This document shows, piece after piece, positions 44,546-55,320 of a stretch of DNA of 64,000 nucleotides. The position numbers and the translations under genes are program-made. This DNA comes from Branchipolynoe longqiensis (taxonomy: Eukaryota > Annelida > Polychaeta > Phyllodocida > Polynoidae), in assembly GCA_030323885.1 (NCBI GenBank), contig CM059197.1, forward strand, positions 28,539,178 to 28,603,177. The letters are read 5' to 3'. Every line of letters begins with the position of its first letter. Position 1 is the stretch's first letter. The notes beneath the pieces were generated by a model, which saw nothing but the letters and a program-made list of their open reading frames with translations, was not told the DNA's origin and made no database searches.

Positions 44546-45022
44546 TATGAGTCAGCCTCATGAAAATGGGCCAATTGGTGGTCAATTTAAGATGTTGGCA
44601 TCGCAATTCTTAAAGTGTAGTGCATTTCTTTGTTTCATATTAAATTATCCTAGAAACAAATAAGGTTGTTGTATTTTCTCTACCTTTACATTCAGGATAA
44701 ATTTAATGACTTTCCAACACTTATGTCAATGCTAAACTATAATTATACCGATCGACGCCGACATCCAATGCTCAATGCCGACAACTTTAACAGATGTCGG
44801 TGTCGCAATTCTTAAAGTGTAGTGCATTTCTTTGTTTCATATTAAATTATCCTAGAAACAAATAAGCTTGTTGTATTTTCTCTACATTTACATTCAGGAT
44901 AAATTTAATGACTTTCCAACGCCTATGTCAATGACTATAATTATACCGATCGACGCCAACATCCAATGCTCTACCCCGACAACTTTCCCCAATTGGCCTA
45001 TTTTCGTGAGTCTGACTCATAT
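44546..45022. mobile_element. MITE family 5 with 32-bp ends and an internal duplication
   Basis: Ends TATATGAGTCAGCCTCATGA and its near complement ending at 45022, with the inner AATGGGCCAATTGG / CCAATTGGCCTATT pair. Inside, a block of about 200 bp (GTCGCAATTCTTAAAGTGTA ...) occurs twice in tandem. Confidence 0.75.
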
Positions 45023-45309
45023 ACATATTCTATTGACGAAATGGTTCCATCTTATTTAAAGCTGCATAGTCTTATAGATGTTTATACACATGTATGTATA
45101 ATACTATTTATATTATTGGCGAAATGTTATGTGTCCATATTAGTTAAAGCTACATAAAGCAGGACCTTTTCGAAATCAAAAACTGTATTTAACTCCAGGC
45201 ATTATTAAACTCGATAAGATGTTTATAACCCTCCATATACTTATTTATGAATATGTATATAAGGCAATTACATTCATGTGCATTTATCCTAGGCTGCCTA
45301 TATTACTTC

Positions 45310-45312
45310 ATT

Positions 45313-45345
<33 letters not shown>
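45310..45345. repeat. TA-rich microsatellite
   Basis: TATATGTATATATATATATA-type run. Confidence 0.8.
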
Positions 45346-45599
45346 ATGCATATATGTAGGGATTATGTCCGGAATAGCCCTTTATGTAAGGGTTTTAAGA
45401 TATATTTATATACTGGTCCATACCAGCTGCACATAAGGAATATTATGAAAATATATATATATATATTACGGGGATAATCCTACAACAAAAACCTGACAAA
45501 ATATGGCTGTGTATGCCATTCTGAAAGGGAAGGTCTGAACTAGTAAGACCGCCTACAAAGGATGTGGGATGACTAGCGATAGCAAAATGCCGGAACCAG

Positions 45600-45779
45600 T
45601 TTAGTCACGTCCATTCTGCTCACTAGGCGGCAGCACTGCTAGCAGCAAGCGGTGTTCATTTAATGTTCCAAGTTGTTAAGTATGGACTTTAGGTAAGTGT
45701 GGAAATGTGTAAATAGAAAGGGGGAAGCTGGGAGGCTGTTAGGGGCGGCAACGTGGTCTAAATCGCCCTTCCTTCCAGA

Positions 45780-45810
<31 letters not shown>

Positions 45811-46150
45811 ACAACCACCCACCGTCTGACGGACCGGCAGCGCCACCCTCGGTGGAAGTGTGCACTAACGAACCAGCCCGGCGGTCCCGTGCTGAATAGC
45901 AGCGAGGGCCGTTGTTGGTGGCTAAATAATAGCCAATCAGAGGGCTGGAATGTATTCGCTGCCAGGCCGGTACGCGCGAGGGACACCGGGAATGATTGTC
46001 GCTATGCGCGGCGCGCCTAGTTCGACTGCGCAGGCGCTTACTCCGTGGAGGTCTGGGTAATGTCTTTACCTGCCATAGCCGCCGGGTTGGGATGCAGCTA
46101 GTCTAGTCAAAGTGCATTGTGGGCGAATGAAGAGGTGTGCGTGATATGCA
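45600..46150. promoter_or_regulatory. GC-rich stretch with CCAAT, NRF1-like and CTCF-like motifs
   Basis: CACTAGGCGGCAGC (CTCF-like, 45621), a poly-C/(CA)n run (45781-45813), GCCAATCAGAGG (CCAAT box), TGCGCAGGCGC (NRF1-like, about 46026) and GTGCATTGTGGGCG. A donor-like GTAAGTG follows GACTTTAG at 45691. It could be an alternative promoter, but no first exon is demonstrated. Confidence 0.25.
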
Positions 46151-46346
46151 ATGGCGGATCAGCATCGTGGGCATGCGTTTTATTCTGTCTCGGCTAGCAC
46201 ATGCTCTTCTAAGGTTTCATAATCCGATGAAAGCAGTCAATTTTTAAAATCAGGACACTTTAATGGATTTGATCCTAGATATTCCTACTAAAATACCGGT
46301 GCAATCATTCAACATGTGTTACTGGAGAGAAGGAGTATTAAGTTAT

Positions 46347-46694
46347 GTTAAATTTGCATAGTCCGATGGTTTTAATTGTTGCAATTGTCTGAAATAAATA
46401 TATCAGAGTAATCAGTATTCTCTACTTTATGGTAGTTTGAAATAACTTTTAATTTAAATGGTTAACTATGGGGATATTTGATCCTAAAACATCGCAGATT
46501 AATGTTGGCAAGCATGCTAAAACTCTGACACCATAAGTATCAGTAGTAACAGGTTCTATTAAATTGATGTATTACACCCTTTTATACAGCAAGAAATGTG
46601 TTATAAGTGCACTAGTATCTAAGTTCGATATGTAGAATAAAATCAAGATAAGTGGTTTGTTTATGAAAATTTGATGTTTTCATGGGACTACGCA
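46347..46694 (+). mobile_element. MITE family 2 copy
   Basis: Starts AAATTTGCATAGTCCGATGG and ends TCATGGGACTACGCAACTTG. The interior matches (GGCAAGCATGCTAAAACTCT). A truncated inverted piece precedes it at 46209-46330. Confidence 0.7.
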
Positions 46695-46959
46695 ACTTGA
46701 ATAGAACTAGCCTTGCAGTAAATCATGCAACAATGTGATGCTTCACGCTCTATATCGTCCCATAGGGCGCCATTTGTTATTGCTAAATATATATTCATGG
46801 ATTGTATTTATAGTAGTGAACACAATTGCTGAGATATCACTATGTTTGCACAGAAATCCGTTATACCAACCAATAGTCCACAACAGGGTTATCAACGGAT
46901 GTGGTATGTGCAGTCGCGTCTCTGGGAAAGTGTATATAAAAGACCCCTTGCTGATTATC

Positions 46960-47015
46960 GGAATGTTTGTTTGTTGTTGTTTTACGTCCTAGCAACATCT
47001 AAGGTCATATCGGAA
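46960..47015 (-). mobile_element. SINE-A tail fragment
   Basis: GTTTGTTTGTTGTTGTTTTA CGTCCTAGCAACATCTAAGG is the reverse complement of the SINE-A 3' end. Confidence 0.65.
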
Positions 47016-47373
47016 TTAGTAGCCTATGCGGCGGCAGCGGGTTTCCTCCAAAGAAATATGTCAGCATGACAATATGTTTGAAGTCCAACAGGCGATGATG
47101 AAAATCAATGCGTTCTAGAGGTGTCGCTAAATAAAACAAGCTTTTAACAAAAGTAGAAATCCTTATATTGCCAGCCATTTGGAAGCCATAAACTATGTAA
47201 GGCCCGTTCTGTATTCCCGCACACCGGGTGGTGCCTTTTGATAATTCCTTCGAGGAACCAATTTTCCAATTTGAGTTTCTGCAAGACGTAGTAATGATGA
47301 CCGACGGCTAGTTCACTCGAGCATGACAAAACAGGACGGTGCCAGCCCACATGTGTGTTTAGTTCTTGTTACT

Positions 47374-47390
47374 GCCACTAGAGGGCGCCA
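47374..47390 (+). promoter_or_regulatory. CTCF-like site
   Basis: GCCACTAGAGGGCGCCA agrees closely with the known bilaterian CTCF core (CCASYAGRKGGCGC). Binding is not shown. Confidence 0.45.
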
Positions 47391-47459
47391 CCTGCGAGCA
47401 AAGCGTCAATTCTTGAACCGGCGCCGAGTGATGATATATAGCTAGCAAGGTACTGGAGG

Positions 47460-47580
47460 GTTGGTTGATTGTTGGAGGTCTACGTCCTGGCAACATCGAA
47501 GGTCATTTCGAGACGGGTACCGACTTGTGACTGTGCACACTCATTGCGACTTAATAGTGCTGCCGAGTGGGATACGAACA
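47460..47580 (-). mobile_element. SINE-A partial copy
   Basis: GTCCTGGCAACATCGAAGGT and GGTACCGACTTGTGACTGTG show the 3' half in reverse. Confidence 0.6.
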
Positions 47581-47696
47581 CGCATGTTCCAATGTGACCT
47601 TTCATCGCTAGTTCCTGCGTATTCCTATAAATCTTCTTAATCCATATATGTTCTTCTATTTGGATAATATATCCGGTAATACAACCGTAACCGTAA

Positions 47697-48055
47697 TGGC
47701 CCTGTCACACCTCACTGGATTGGGGGAAATGGACAGAAACCGAACAAAGTCCGTTTTGTGTCCGTAGAAGTTTTGAACATGCACAAAACTAGGAACGGAT
47801 GCCGCCGGACTGACGTCTATGGTTATTTTCCGGTTTGAGTTTGTTTCATCCATTGGCTATCCGTTCATGTCCGTTTCATGCCCGTTTCATGTCCGTTTCA
47901 TGTCCGTTTCATGTCTGTTTCATGTCCGTTTGTCCAGCGGCCATTGACTCGATAGCACAACATTTTGACACATTTTAATACATGTTGATACTTATCACCA
48001 CTGGACTAGACAATTCTGTCTGTTACTCAATCCGGCGAGGTGTGACAGCCGCTTA
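47697..48055 (+). mobile_element. MITE family 6 (GGCCCTGTCACACC ends), copy 1
   Basis: Left GGCCCTGTCACACCTC, right GAGGTGTGACAGCCGC. Internal tandem array TTTCATGTCCG (47870-47935). Two more copies at 50975 and 52234. Confidence 0.8.
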
Positions 48056-48302
48056 GGAGAACACACCCTGCTCCTCCACCCGTGGAAGTGATAGTTGCCA
48101 GTGTTTAACCCCCATTTGTGCATACTACTTGCATATAAGCCTGATTAGGCGCGCTATTTCCATGCACTACTTATAGATATAGCCTGAACCAGCTGCCATC
48201 ACACATGGCCACAATTTAATCTTGAGAGAACTATTTGTAGATGCACCTTTTAAATAGACAACCCAAACAGTGTCAAGAAGCGAGCTAATCTAGAATATTG
48301 GC

Positions 48303-48915
48303 AGACTGATAGATTGATTGATTGATTGATTGATTGGTGGTTGCTTTATGCCGTGTTGGCAGCATAGGCCATATTCACGGCGATAGATGTTTGGTTTTTG
48401 TTCGAACCATCGCTTTGACGTGTAAAAGCAGACAATCAATTATGTGCCAATAGACACTCATTAAATTAGAAAGCTCACAATCATATATTTGTGGCCAAGG
48501 GAAACAAATTCCCATAGAAAAAGAAAAGTTGTATTAATAATTGATGGAATCTATTTAGTAAACTATATGAGGTGGTTCAGTCCAGCTGCCCTCAAAAAGG
48601 CTAAAATGTTTTCTTGTTTTACCTTAGTAAAAAGGTCATGCATACTGTCTGCAGTGTAGAATTGTTGGTGCAGGGTAAACAAATCAATGCAACTTAGTAA
48701 AATATGTTTGAGTGTCACCGGGGACTGACACCAAATACATTCACGGGGAGCTTCCCCCTTGAGCAGAAAAGCATGTGTAAGCCACGAGTGGCCAATACGG
48801 CAGTGGCTAAGGACCACTTGGTCCTGCCGACCTCCCGCATGAGTATGTGGTGGTTTTCCCACACATGGTTCAATTTCTTTAAGTTCATTAATGTTTTCAT
48901 CCCACTCATGGCAGA
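48303..48915 (-). mobile_element. 3' end of an I-clade (Nimb/I-like) LINE
   Basis: On the minus strand the last about 115 codons of the polymerase ORF (48915-48563) are open. They read EWDENINELKEIEPC, then LSHCRIGHSWLTHAFLLKGE, CIWCQSPVTLKHILLSC and a helical end. This is the known C-terminal region downstream of RNase H in I-like LINEs, including the cysteine/histidine motif C-x2-C-x8-H-x4-C. The short 3' UTR follows (GAATATGGCCTATGCTGCCA, GGCATAAAGCAACC), ending in a CAAT microsatellite tail at 48303-48330. RT and endonuclease are absent through 5' truncation. Confidence 0.7.
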
Positions 48916-49295
48916 CAATTCAGTTGTGTTTGGACATCTCCTGCAAATGGCAAAATTGTCACATCAGATCGCATATATATATGTAATATTTAGATATCAC
49001 CAATCAAGGCATCGGCATATAATATACGCCATCTTCAGGGAAAGTGCTTAGCTGTAACAAATTGTATGTCAGTTGCGATCTGGGAAGATTCTCCGGTTCG
49101 TCGAGGACAATGGAGGCCCCGGTAAGCAGGCATGGGAATGCATATATCTTAATATTATAACTATTAGAAGCTAGCCGAGAAGGCAATGGATATGCTAAGT
49201 TCTATGCGATGATTGACACTATTTAGCCTCGCATGTTGTATACGTGAATAATCCAGGTGCCAAAATCGACAAACACCATTCAGGCCGAAATGAAA

Positions 49296-49440
49296 AACCC
49301 GACGCGATGGCCGAATCGGTAGAGCACAGGCAAAAGGTCGGGAGTTTGGTTCCCAGTTGAGTCACATCAAGGACTTACACAATTGGCACATGTCGGTACC
49401 TAGCCTGGTGCTCAGGATTACTAGAATACAGCACATGCTT
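49296..49440 (+). mobile_element. SINE-A head, truncated
   Basis: GACGCGATGGCCGAATCGGT AGAGC, B box GGAGTTTGGTTCCCAGTTG. It breaks into the next copy at 49440. Confidence 0.6.
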
Positions 49441-49765
49441 CCCATGCAGAAGGTCGGGAGTTCGGTTCCCAGTCGAGTCAAAGTAATGATATATAAAATT
49501 GGTATGTGTCGCTACCTAGCCTGGCGCTCAGCATTACTAGGATAGGGGAAGGACTGGCTAACTCAATATCAACATAATTTGACTGAGTGGGAAATTGGGT
49601 CATGGTGCCGGCTGCCTGATTTCCAAGTGGGGCAGCACTATAAAATCACCATGAGTGCACACTGTCACTGATATAGTCGCATAGTCCAATGGTTTTGAGT
49701 TTCTGTCATTCTACTGATATGACCTTAGATGTTGCCAGGACATAAACCTCCAACAACCAACCGAC
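49441..49765 (+). mobile_element. SINE-A with a segment replaced by MITE family 2 end
   Basis: Normal head and body up to GCACACTGTCACTG, then GCATAGTCCAATGGTTTTGA GTTTC (49679-49706, the MITE 2 terminus) where the GTCGGTACCCGTCC segment should be, then the normal SINE tail. Confidence 0.7.
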
Positions 49766-49787
49766 AACCGAAATGAAACGCTGACTA

Positions 49788-49819
49788 CCAGGTGTATATA
49801 TATATATATATACACCTGG
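49788..49819. repeat. 32-bp perfect palindrome CCAGGTG(TA)nCACCTGG
   Basis: CCAGGTGTATATA and its mirror flank a TA core, so this can form a hairpin or cruciform. Confidence 0.85.
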
Positions 49820-49864
49820 ATATAATCTATGTGTGATATAATCTATTATATAAATATAAATTGG

Positions 49865-50700
49865 CGGAGGGATGTATCTTATAATAATGATGCAGTGTGG
49901 ACGCTCTGGCTGGCTGCGACAAACTGATGCAAACACTAACAACAGGTGTAGGGAGTTCCTGGACCCACCTGGTGGGTGTGCAGGGTACTATCATGTGAGC
50001 CCCCCAGGACCCCCTGGGCGGCAGCACCGTGCAATTCGGCTACATCCGCATATAGCCTCGTATACAGCTCTGTATGCAGGTGTAGGGCGAAGGGGCTCCG
50101 GTAACCGATTCTATTTTGGGCTACCCATAGTAGTTCGCGGGTTCGACGCTAGGTGCACGTGCAGCGCCAGTGTCGCAGCACCGGGGTGCGCGCATTGACA
50201 TTCTTTGCCTTGATTCGGCACTGCGCTGCCAACATCCAAGAGCGACACACCTTCTATTGTGAGGACACACACTCCTTTGTGAGGACACACACACTCCTTT
50301 GTGTGCTGCCGGTGGCTTGGAGTGTGGGAGGCCGGTGTCAGTGTCAAGGCCGGTGTCATTGTCAGAGGGGTTTGTCAATTCTCAATGCACCTACAACTTC
50401 ACAAGAAAGGAATGCACCGTGCAATTCGGTTACATCCGCATATACGTCGTATATGCGTGGGTATATATGATAGTGATAAGCCCCTTATTGCGTGTAATAA
50501 GGTATGCAGTGTATTGTACCCCCATCCTGCTGTGGTGGGGGTATACTGGCATCCTCTACACCTCCCCCTCCTGGGGAGGGCCGCACACTCCATACACTCG
50601 GAAGTTTTGATATAGATAAGCACACAATACAGGTGTATGATTGTAATTTCCTGCCACACCGGGAGAAGAATGATGTCTGGGGATTAGCGCATGTCACAGT
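49865..50700. other. Noncoding DNA with a 30-bp local duplication
   Basis: CACCGTGCAATTCGGYTACA TCCGCATATA occurs at about 50025 and 50416. A 22-bp GAGGACACACACTCCTTTGT tandem lies at about 50256-50300. No exon borders that I trust. Confidence 0.4.
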
Positions 50701-50974
50701 ATAATGGAACTAACTTTACTAATTATATATCACAACCCGAAAGGGAATTGTAGTACAAACAAAACACAAATGCATTGACCTATTAAGAGTAGCCGTTTAG
50801 TGACAAACAAATAGGAGTGTAGTGTTACAAAGACGTTGATTAGATGATGGTTTCTTGTGCATTTGTTTGGTGGATGACATTGAAGCAAGATGTTTTGAAG
50901 TTGGTAACCCAGCTGACTTCCATAGTGTGTGTCATCATTGCTCTGCCTCACGTGTTTGTTTTATTTGTAGCTTA

Positions 50975-51313
50975 AGGCCCTCTCACACCTCACAGGATTG
51001 GGGGAAATGGACAGAAACTGAACAAAGTCTGTTTTGTGTCTGTACAGTGTTTTGAACATGCACAAAACTAGGATTAGATACAGCCGGGCTGATGTATATG
51101 GTTCTTGTCTGGTTTGAGTCCATTTAGTCCGTTTATCGTCCATTGGCTATCTGTTCATGTCCGTTTCATGTCTGTATCATGTCCATTCGTCCAGTGGACT
51201 TTGACCCAATATCGCAACATTTTGACACATTTTAATACATTTTGATACTTATGACGCCCAGACTAGACAATTCTGTCAATTGCTCAATCCAGCGAGGTGT
51301 GACAGCCGCTTTA
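50975..51313 (+). mobile_element. MITE family 6, copy 2
   Basis: Starts AAGGCCCTCTCACACCTCAC directly after TAGCTT and ends GTGTGACAGCCGCTTTAG. Same interior as copy 1 with a shorter TTTCATGTCCG array. Confidence 0.8.
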
Positions 51314-51409
51314 GATCTAGATTGAGTGTACTCCGCAGAGTAATTTATAAATGTATCTTTATCATGAAAGATGTATTGCATTGTTTGTTTGATACGGTTT
51401 CACGTTCTG

Positions 51410-51640
51410 GCCAGTCGGGATGGCCGAATGAGTGCAGCGTCCCCATTCCATTTTGGTAGGTCGTGGGATTCGAATCCAGAGGTTCGAACCCTGGTCAAGC
51501 CAAAGGAATGACTTAAAAATTGATACTTGTCACTTCCTAGCCAGGCACTCGGCATTATTAGGATAGGGCGAGGAGCAGTAGAATGAGGAAGACCAATCAT
51601 CCCCAAATGAAATTTCCCGTGCTTAATCAACTAGTGTACA
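51410..51640 (+). mobile_element. SINE-B, full copy
   Basis: Head CAGTCGGGATGGCCGAATGA, B box GGTTCGAACCCTGGTCAAG, then the SINE-B tail GGAGCAGTAGAATGAGGAAG, ACCAATCATCCCC and TTTCCCGTGCTTAATC. Confidence 0.75.
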
Positions 51641-52233
51641 CAAAACAAGCACAATAGAAGCATAAAATGCAGTCTGTTTTATATGAATATATTGCTAACG
51701 TCAGCAGTTTTCGCCCGCGCTCAATTCTGCTTACTCATGACACATACATTGCAGCTGCTAATGATGTATGCTATCGGCGTACTGTGAAGTCAATTGAATT
51801 TCCTTGTATAACCTGGCTATCAGAATTCCCAGAGTCTCCGCAAGTTCGTTATAGGAATCAAATTAGCTTGTCAGATTTGAATAACATATAGATTGCCGGG
51901 TTCCAATCGAAATTAATATAATGATATTTGTCCTCAGAAACCCCATATTGCAGTGAATTGTGTGGCTAACCACATATATCCATAATTTATTCAGGATTTA
52001 ACTTAATTACTACTTGTATGTAATGGTTTGAAATTTAATTGTTTAATCGCGAGTATGCAGCTTTGTAATACGTATATACCCTACAGGGTATTATAAAGCT
52101 GCGTATTCGCGATTAAAAAATGAAATGTCCAACCATTACAAAAACCACTTAGTTAGTGGGTATTTACTAAGTAAGTAAATACCCACTTAGGTTTTGCCCC
52201 GTCCATATCCACCTTAGATACCGATACATGTAT

Positions 52234-52562
52234 GAAGCGGCTGTCACACCTCGCCGGATCGAGCAATGGACAGAATTGTCTAGTCCGGTGATGATAAGTA
52301 TCAAAATGATTTCAAATGTGTGAATGGCCGGTGGACGAACAGACATGAAAAGGACATGAAATGGACATGAAACAGACATGAAACGGACATGAATGGATAG
52401 CCAACAGACATAACAAACTCAAACCGGACAAGAACCATAGACATCAATCCGGCGGCATCCGTTCCTACTTTTGTGCATGGTCAACTTGTATGGACACAAA
52501 GCGGACTTTGTTCGGTGTCTGTCCATTTCCCCAAATCCGGTGACATGTGACAGGGCCTTTAA
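52234..52562 (-). mobile_element. MITE family 6, copy 3 (inverted)
   Basis: Starts AAGCGGCTGTCACACCTCGC and ends GTGACAGGGCCTTTAA. Interior array CGGACATGAAA in reverse. Confidence 0.8.
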
Positions 52563-52574
52563 GCATTTCTCAGT

Positions 52575-52795
52575 CTAGAAAGGGATACAATGTTAATTTG
52601 GTGAAACCAGTTACTGCTGAGGCATATGGTGTCAGAATCATTGAGCTGCATACCACAATCTCAAATACATCCAACATTAGCCACATATAAAGACAGTTTC
52701 TTCTAACTAATGTAAATTGTAATGACAACTGAATACATGTGACTTTATAAATGGCAGACACTCTAAACCATCGGTCTATGCAACTTCAATAAACC
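52575..52795 (-). mobile_element. MITE family 2, truncated copy
   Basis: AGAAAGGGATACAATGTTAA, CAGTTACTGCTGAGGC and the terminal CCATCGGTCTATGCAACTTC fit the minus-strand family 2 order with a deletion. Confidence 0.55.
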
Positions 52796-52969
52796 TAAGC
52801 TTGATTTTATTCCTTTATTTTAAATTTTAACTGACCTCATTTGAGAGGGCACCTCCAGTGACACGTCATGGCAACGAGACGATCACCACATTTATGCAAT
52901 TAGCATATCTATCTTAGCACAAGTCTTATACTGTTGAAGGTAAATTAAGAATCGAAAAAGATTGATGTT

Positions 52970-53325
52970 TGTTTGTTGTTGTTTAACGTCCTAGCAACAT
53001 CTAAGCTCATATCAGGACAGGTACCGACTTGTGACAGTGCGCACTTATGGCAAATTTATAGTACTGCCCCACTGGGAAACCAGGCCGCCAGCATCATGAC
53101 CTGATATCCCACTCAGTCACATTATCCTGACACTGAGCCAACCAGTCCTTGGCCTATCCTAATAATGCCGAGCGCCTGGCTAGGAAGCGATAAGTATACA
53201 TTTGTATGTCATTGGTTTGACTCGACCAGGATTCGAATCCACAAATTCATGGGTTCGGATCTCCCAATCTCCCAAAACAGGAGACAAACGCTCTACTGAT
53301 TTGGCCACCCCATCTGGTCGAAAAA
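52970..53325 (-). mobile_element. SINE-A, full-length minus-strand copy
   Basis: GTTTGTTGTTGTTTAACGTC at the 3' end, CAGTCACATTATCCTGACAC in the body, CAGGATTCGAATCC (B box), and CTCTACTGATTTGGCCACCC (A box) at the 5' end. Confidence 0.78.
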
Positions 53326-53329
53326 GGTT

Positions 53330-54329
53330 GAATCTGCATAGGTCGATAACAGCATGGCATTGACCTCAAAGAAAACACCAACTTAGATTTGATATTATCT
53401 GATTATATTATCACTTATTGAACATTTCTTGCGACCTGGACCGGTTACTAAGTCAATGTAATATAACCTGTTAGTGCTAATATATATGGGGTCAAACATT
53501 TCGGTACACATCCCACAAATACCTCCAAGTATGCCCATTTCACATACAATTATGGTAAGGGTGATTATACTTACTAACATAGTGTCTTCATCTAAGACAA
53601 TATGGATTTAAACAAAATACTAAGGAATAAGGATGTATATGGCAAGATTGGTTAATTTGAATCCCATGTATGACCTGAGATCTTACTATTAAATGAAACC
53701 TAAACAAGGAGGAGCTAAGTCTGTGTGATAATATAGGCACAACAAGGATAGTTGAAACCTGACTTCCGGCATTTTTACCGCGATTCCCTGAGAGTACTAA
53801 TCCTATATGGGGAAAATCTGTGTTTTCAGGGAAATTTGCCATTGGTGTAATACTCGCGGTTTGCTTTCTGCGTTGTTTTGTCGGAGACCACTTTCATCCC
53901 TGGTATATACATAAGTATACATATATAAGTACATGTATGTATATGTAGCTGAAGATGGTAGTGCCCTTGTTTATATTCTCATAATAGATTATAGAGCACA
54001 TATATATATGTAAAATATAATTTATCATATGCATATAAATAGGCGGTGTTCTCCTACCTTATTTTAATTATTTATTATTTATTCTCGATTATTCTATATA
54101 TTCTGCAGTCCTAGCATTTTTGCTCTGCTGGTATGGTGCTGCTGCCGCTTTTCATTCATTCGCGCTGGCGCTCAGCTCGCTATTACTACACAATTTAAGC
54201 TTTGTATACATAGGGATATTTCTTTTGCCCGGCCATGGGCCTTCGTTGCAAAAATAAAATTAGACGGTTCCCACCAACTCCTCGCTTTGACTCTCTCTTT
54301 TTATTTTCCTCCACCATAGCCAGTTTTAT

Positions 54330-54335
<6 letters not shown>
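53330..54335. other. Noncoding DNA, nothing recognised
   Basis: AT-rich. A segment at about 53716-53900 (ATAATATAGGCACAACAAGG ... GGAGACCACTTTCATCCC) also occurs at about 34340-34510, so it is a low-copy repeat. Confidence 0.4.

Positions 54336-54337
<2 letters not shown>

Positions 54338-54361
<24 letters not shown>
54338..54361. repeat. (TA)n microsatellite
   Basis: Pure TA run. Confidence 0.85.
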
Positions 54362-54364
<3 letters not shown>

Positions 54365-54661
54365 TATGCATAGCTCAAGACCTTGGTGGCCAAGTGGTGG
54401 CAGAGAAGTAGCTGTACTGGTGCGGTGCTGGGCTCAGAGAGGCAATGTCCTCAACATATCCCCTTGTCGCTTCTGTAAATCAAATAACGTCGGGTACATC
54501 AAAGCTGGATGCTTTCGAGCAACACTCACAATGAGAGCTGCACTTGCTGATCTACTTCTGGGGGATCGATACCGTCTTATCTGCCCAGTTCACTCAGTTT
54601 CCCATGCATTCACCACATTCATTCATTCATCCACTCATTCGCCTGATCCATTCCCTTCCAG

Positions 54662-54875
54662 GGCTCCTCTCCGGCGAAGCAGGGCGGCCCCGTCGACGGC
54701 TCTCCCGGGGCGGGGGTGCCGGGGCAGACCAAGGTGGGCGGGTCACCCAGGGGCCTCTCGGGCACCACGGTGGTAGCCCTCAGCCTGCTGACCGTCCTCA
54801 CCCTTGTCTACGCCGGCTGCAACAACGAGCCTCGCGTCACCATGATCATCTTCATCCCGCCGACATTTGACCTCA
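54662..54875 (+). CDS. Candidate exon with a transmembrane segment (71 codons plus 1 nt)
   Basis: The acceptor CATTCCCTTCCAG ends at 54661 and a consensus donor GTGAGTAG begins at 54876. In phase 0 from 54662 the exon is open throughout: a Gly/Pro/Ser-rich stretch (GSSPAKQGGPVDG...), then a hydrophobic helix (TTVVALSLLTVLTLVYAGC, about residues 41-59), then NNEPRVTMIIFIPPTFDL. The base composition is strongly GC-rich compared with both flanks, as expected of a coding exon. A type II single-pass membrane protein with an intracellular proline-rich N-terminus would unite this exon with the one at 25816. The gene is not identified. Confidence 0.6.
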
Positions 54876-54974
54876 GTGAGTAGACAATGACGATGTGGCA
54901 CGCCATGGGTGCTGGATTTAGTTAATTCAAGTCCCGCGTTAAGGCGGTCTAAATTAAAAGTTGTTTAGTTCGAT

Positions 54975-55320
54975 GGATTTGTTTGTTTGTTGTTGTTTTA
55001 CATGCTAGCAACATCTAAGGTCATATCAGGACGGGTACCAACTTGTGACAGTACGCACTCATGGTGAATTTATAGTGCTGCCCCACTGGGAGACCAATCT
55101 GCCAGCAGCATGACCTGATATCCCACTCAATCACATTATCCTGACACTGAGCCAACCAGTCCTTGCATTATACTAATAATGCCGAGCACCTGGCTAGGAA
55201 CCGACAAGTATCAATTCCTAAGTCATTGGTTTGACTTGACCAGGGTTCGAATCCACGATCCCATGTTCTACCAACACGGGAGACAAACGCTCTAACTCAT
55301 TTCGCCATCCCATCTGGTCT
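54975..55320 (-). mobile_element. SINE-A, full-length minus-strand copy
   Basis: GTTTGTTTGTTGTTGTTTTA CATGC end, full body, CCAGGGTTCGAATCC B box, CTCTAACTCATTTCGCCATC A box. Confidence 0.8.

Noticed and set aside
54366..54776. 136-codon frame over the candidate exon at 54.7 kb
   Set aside because: It reads the exon in another frame. The frame with good splice borders gives a hydrophobic helix and is preferred.
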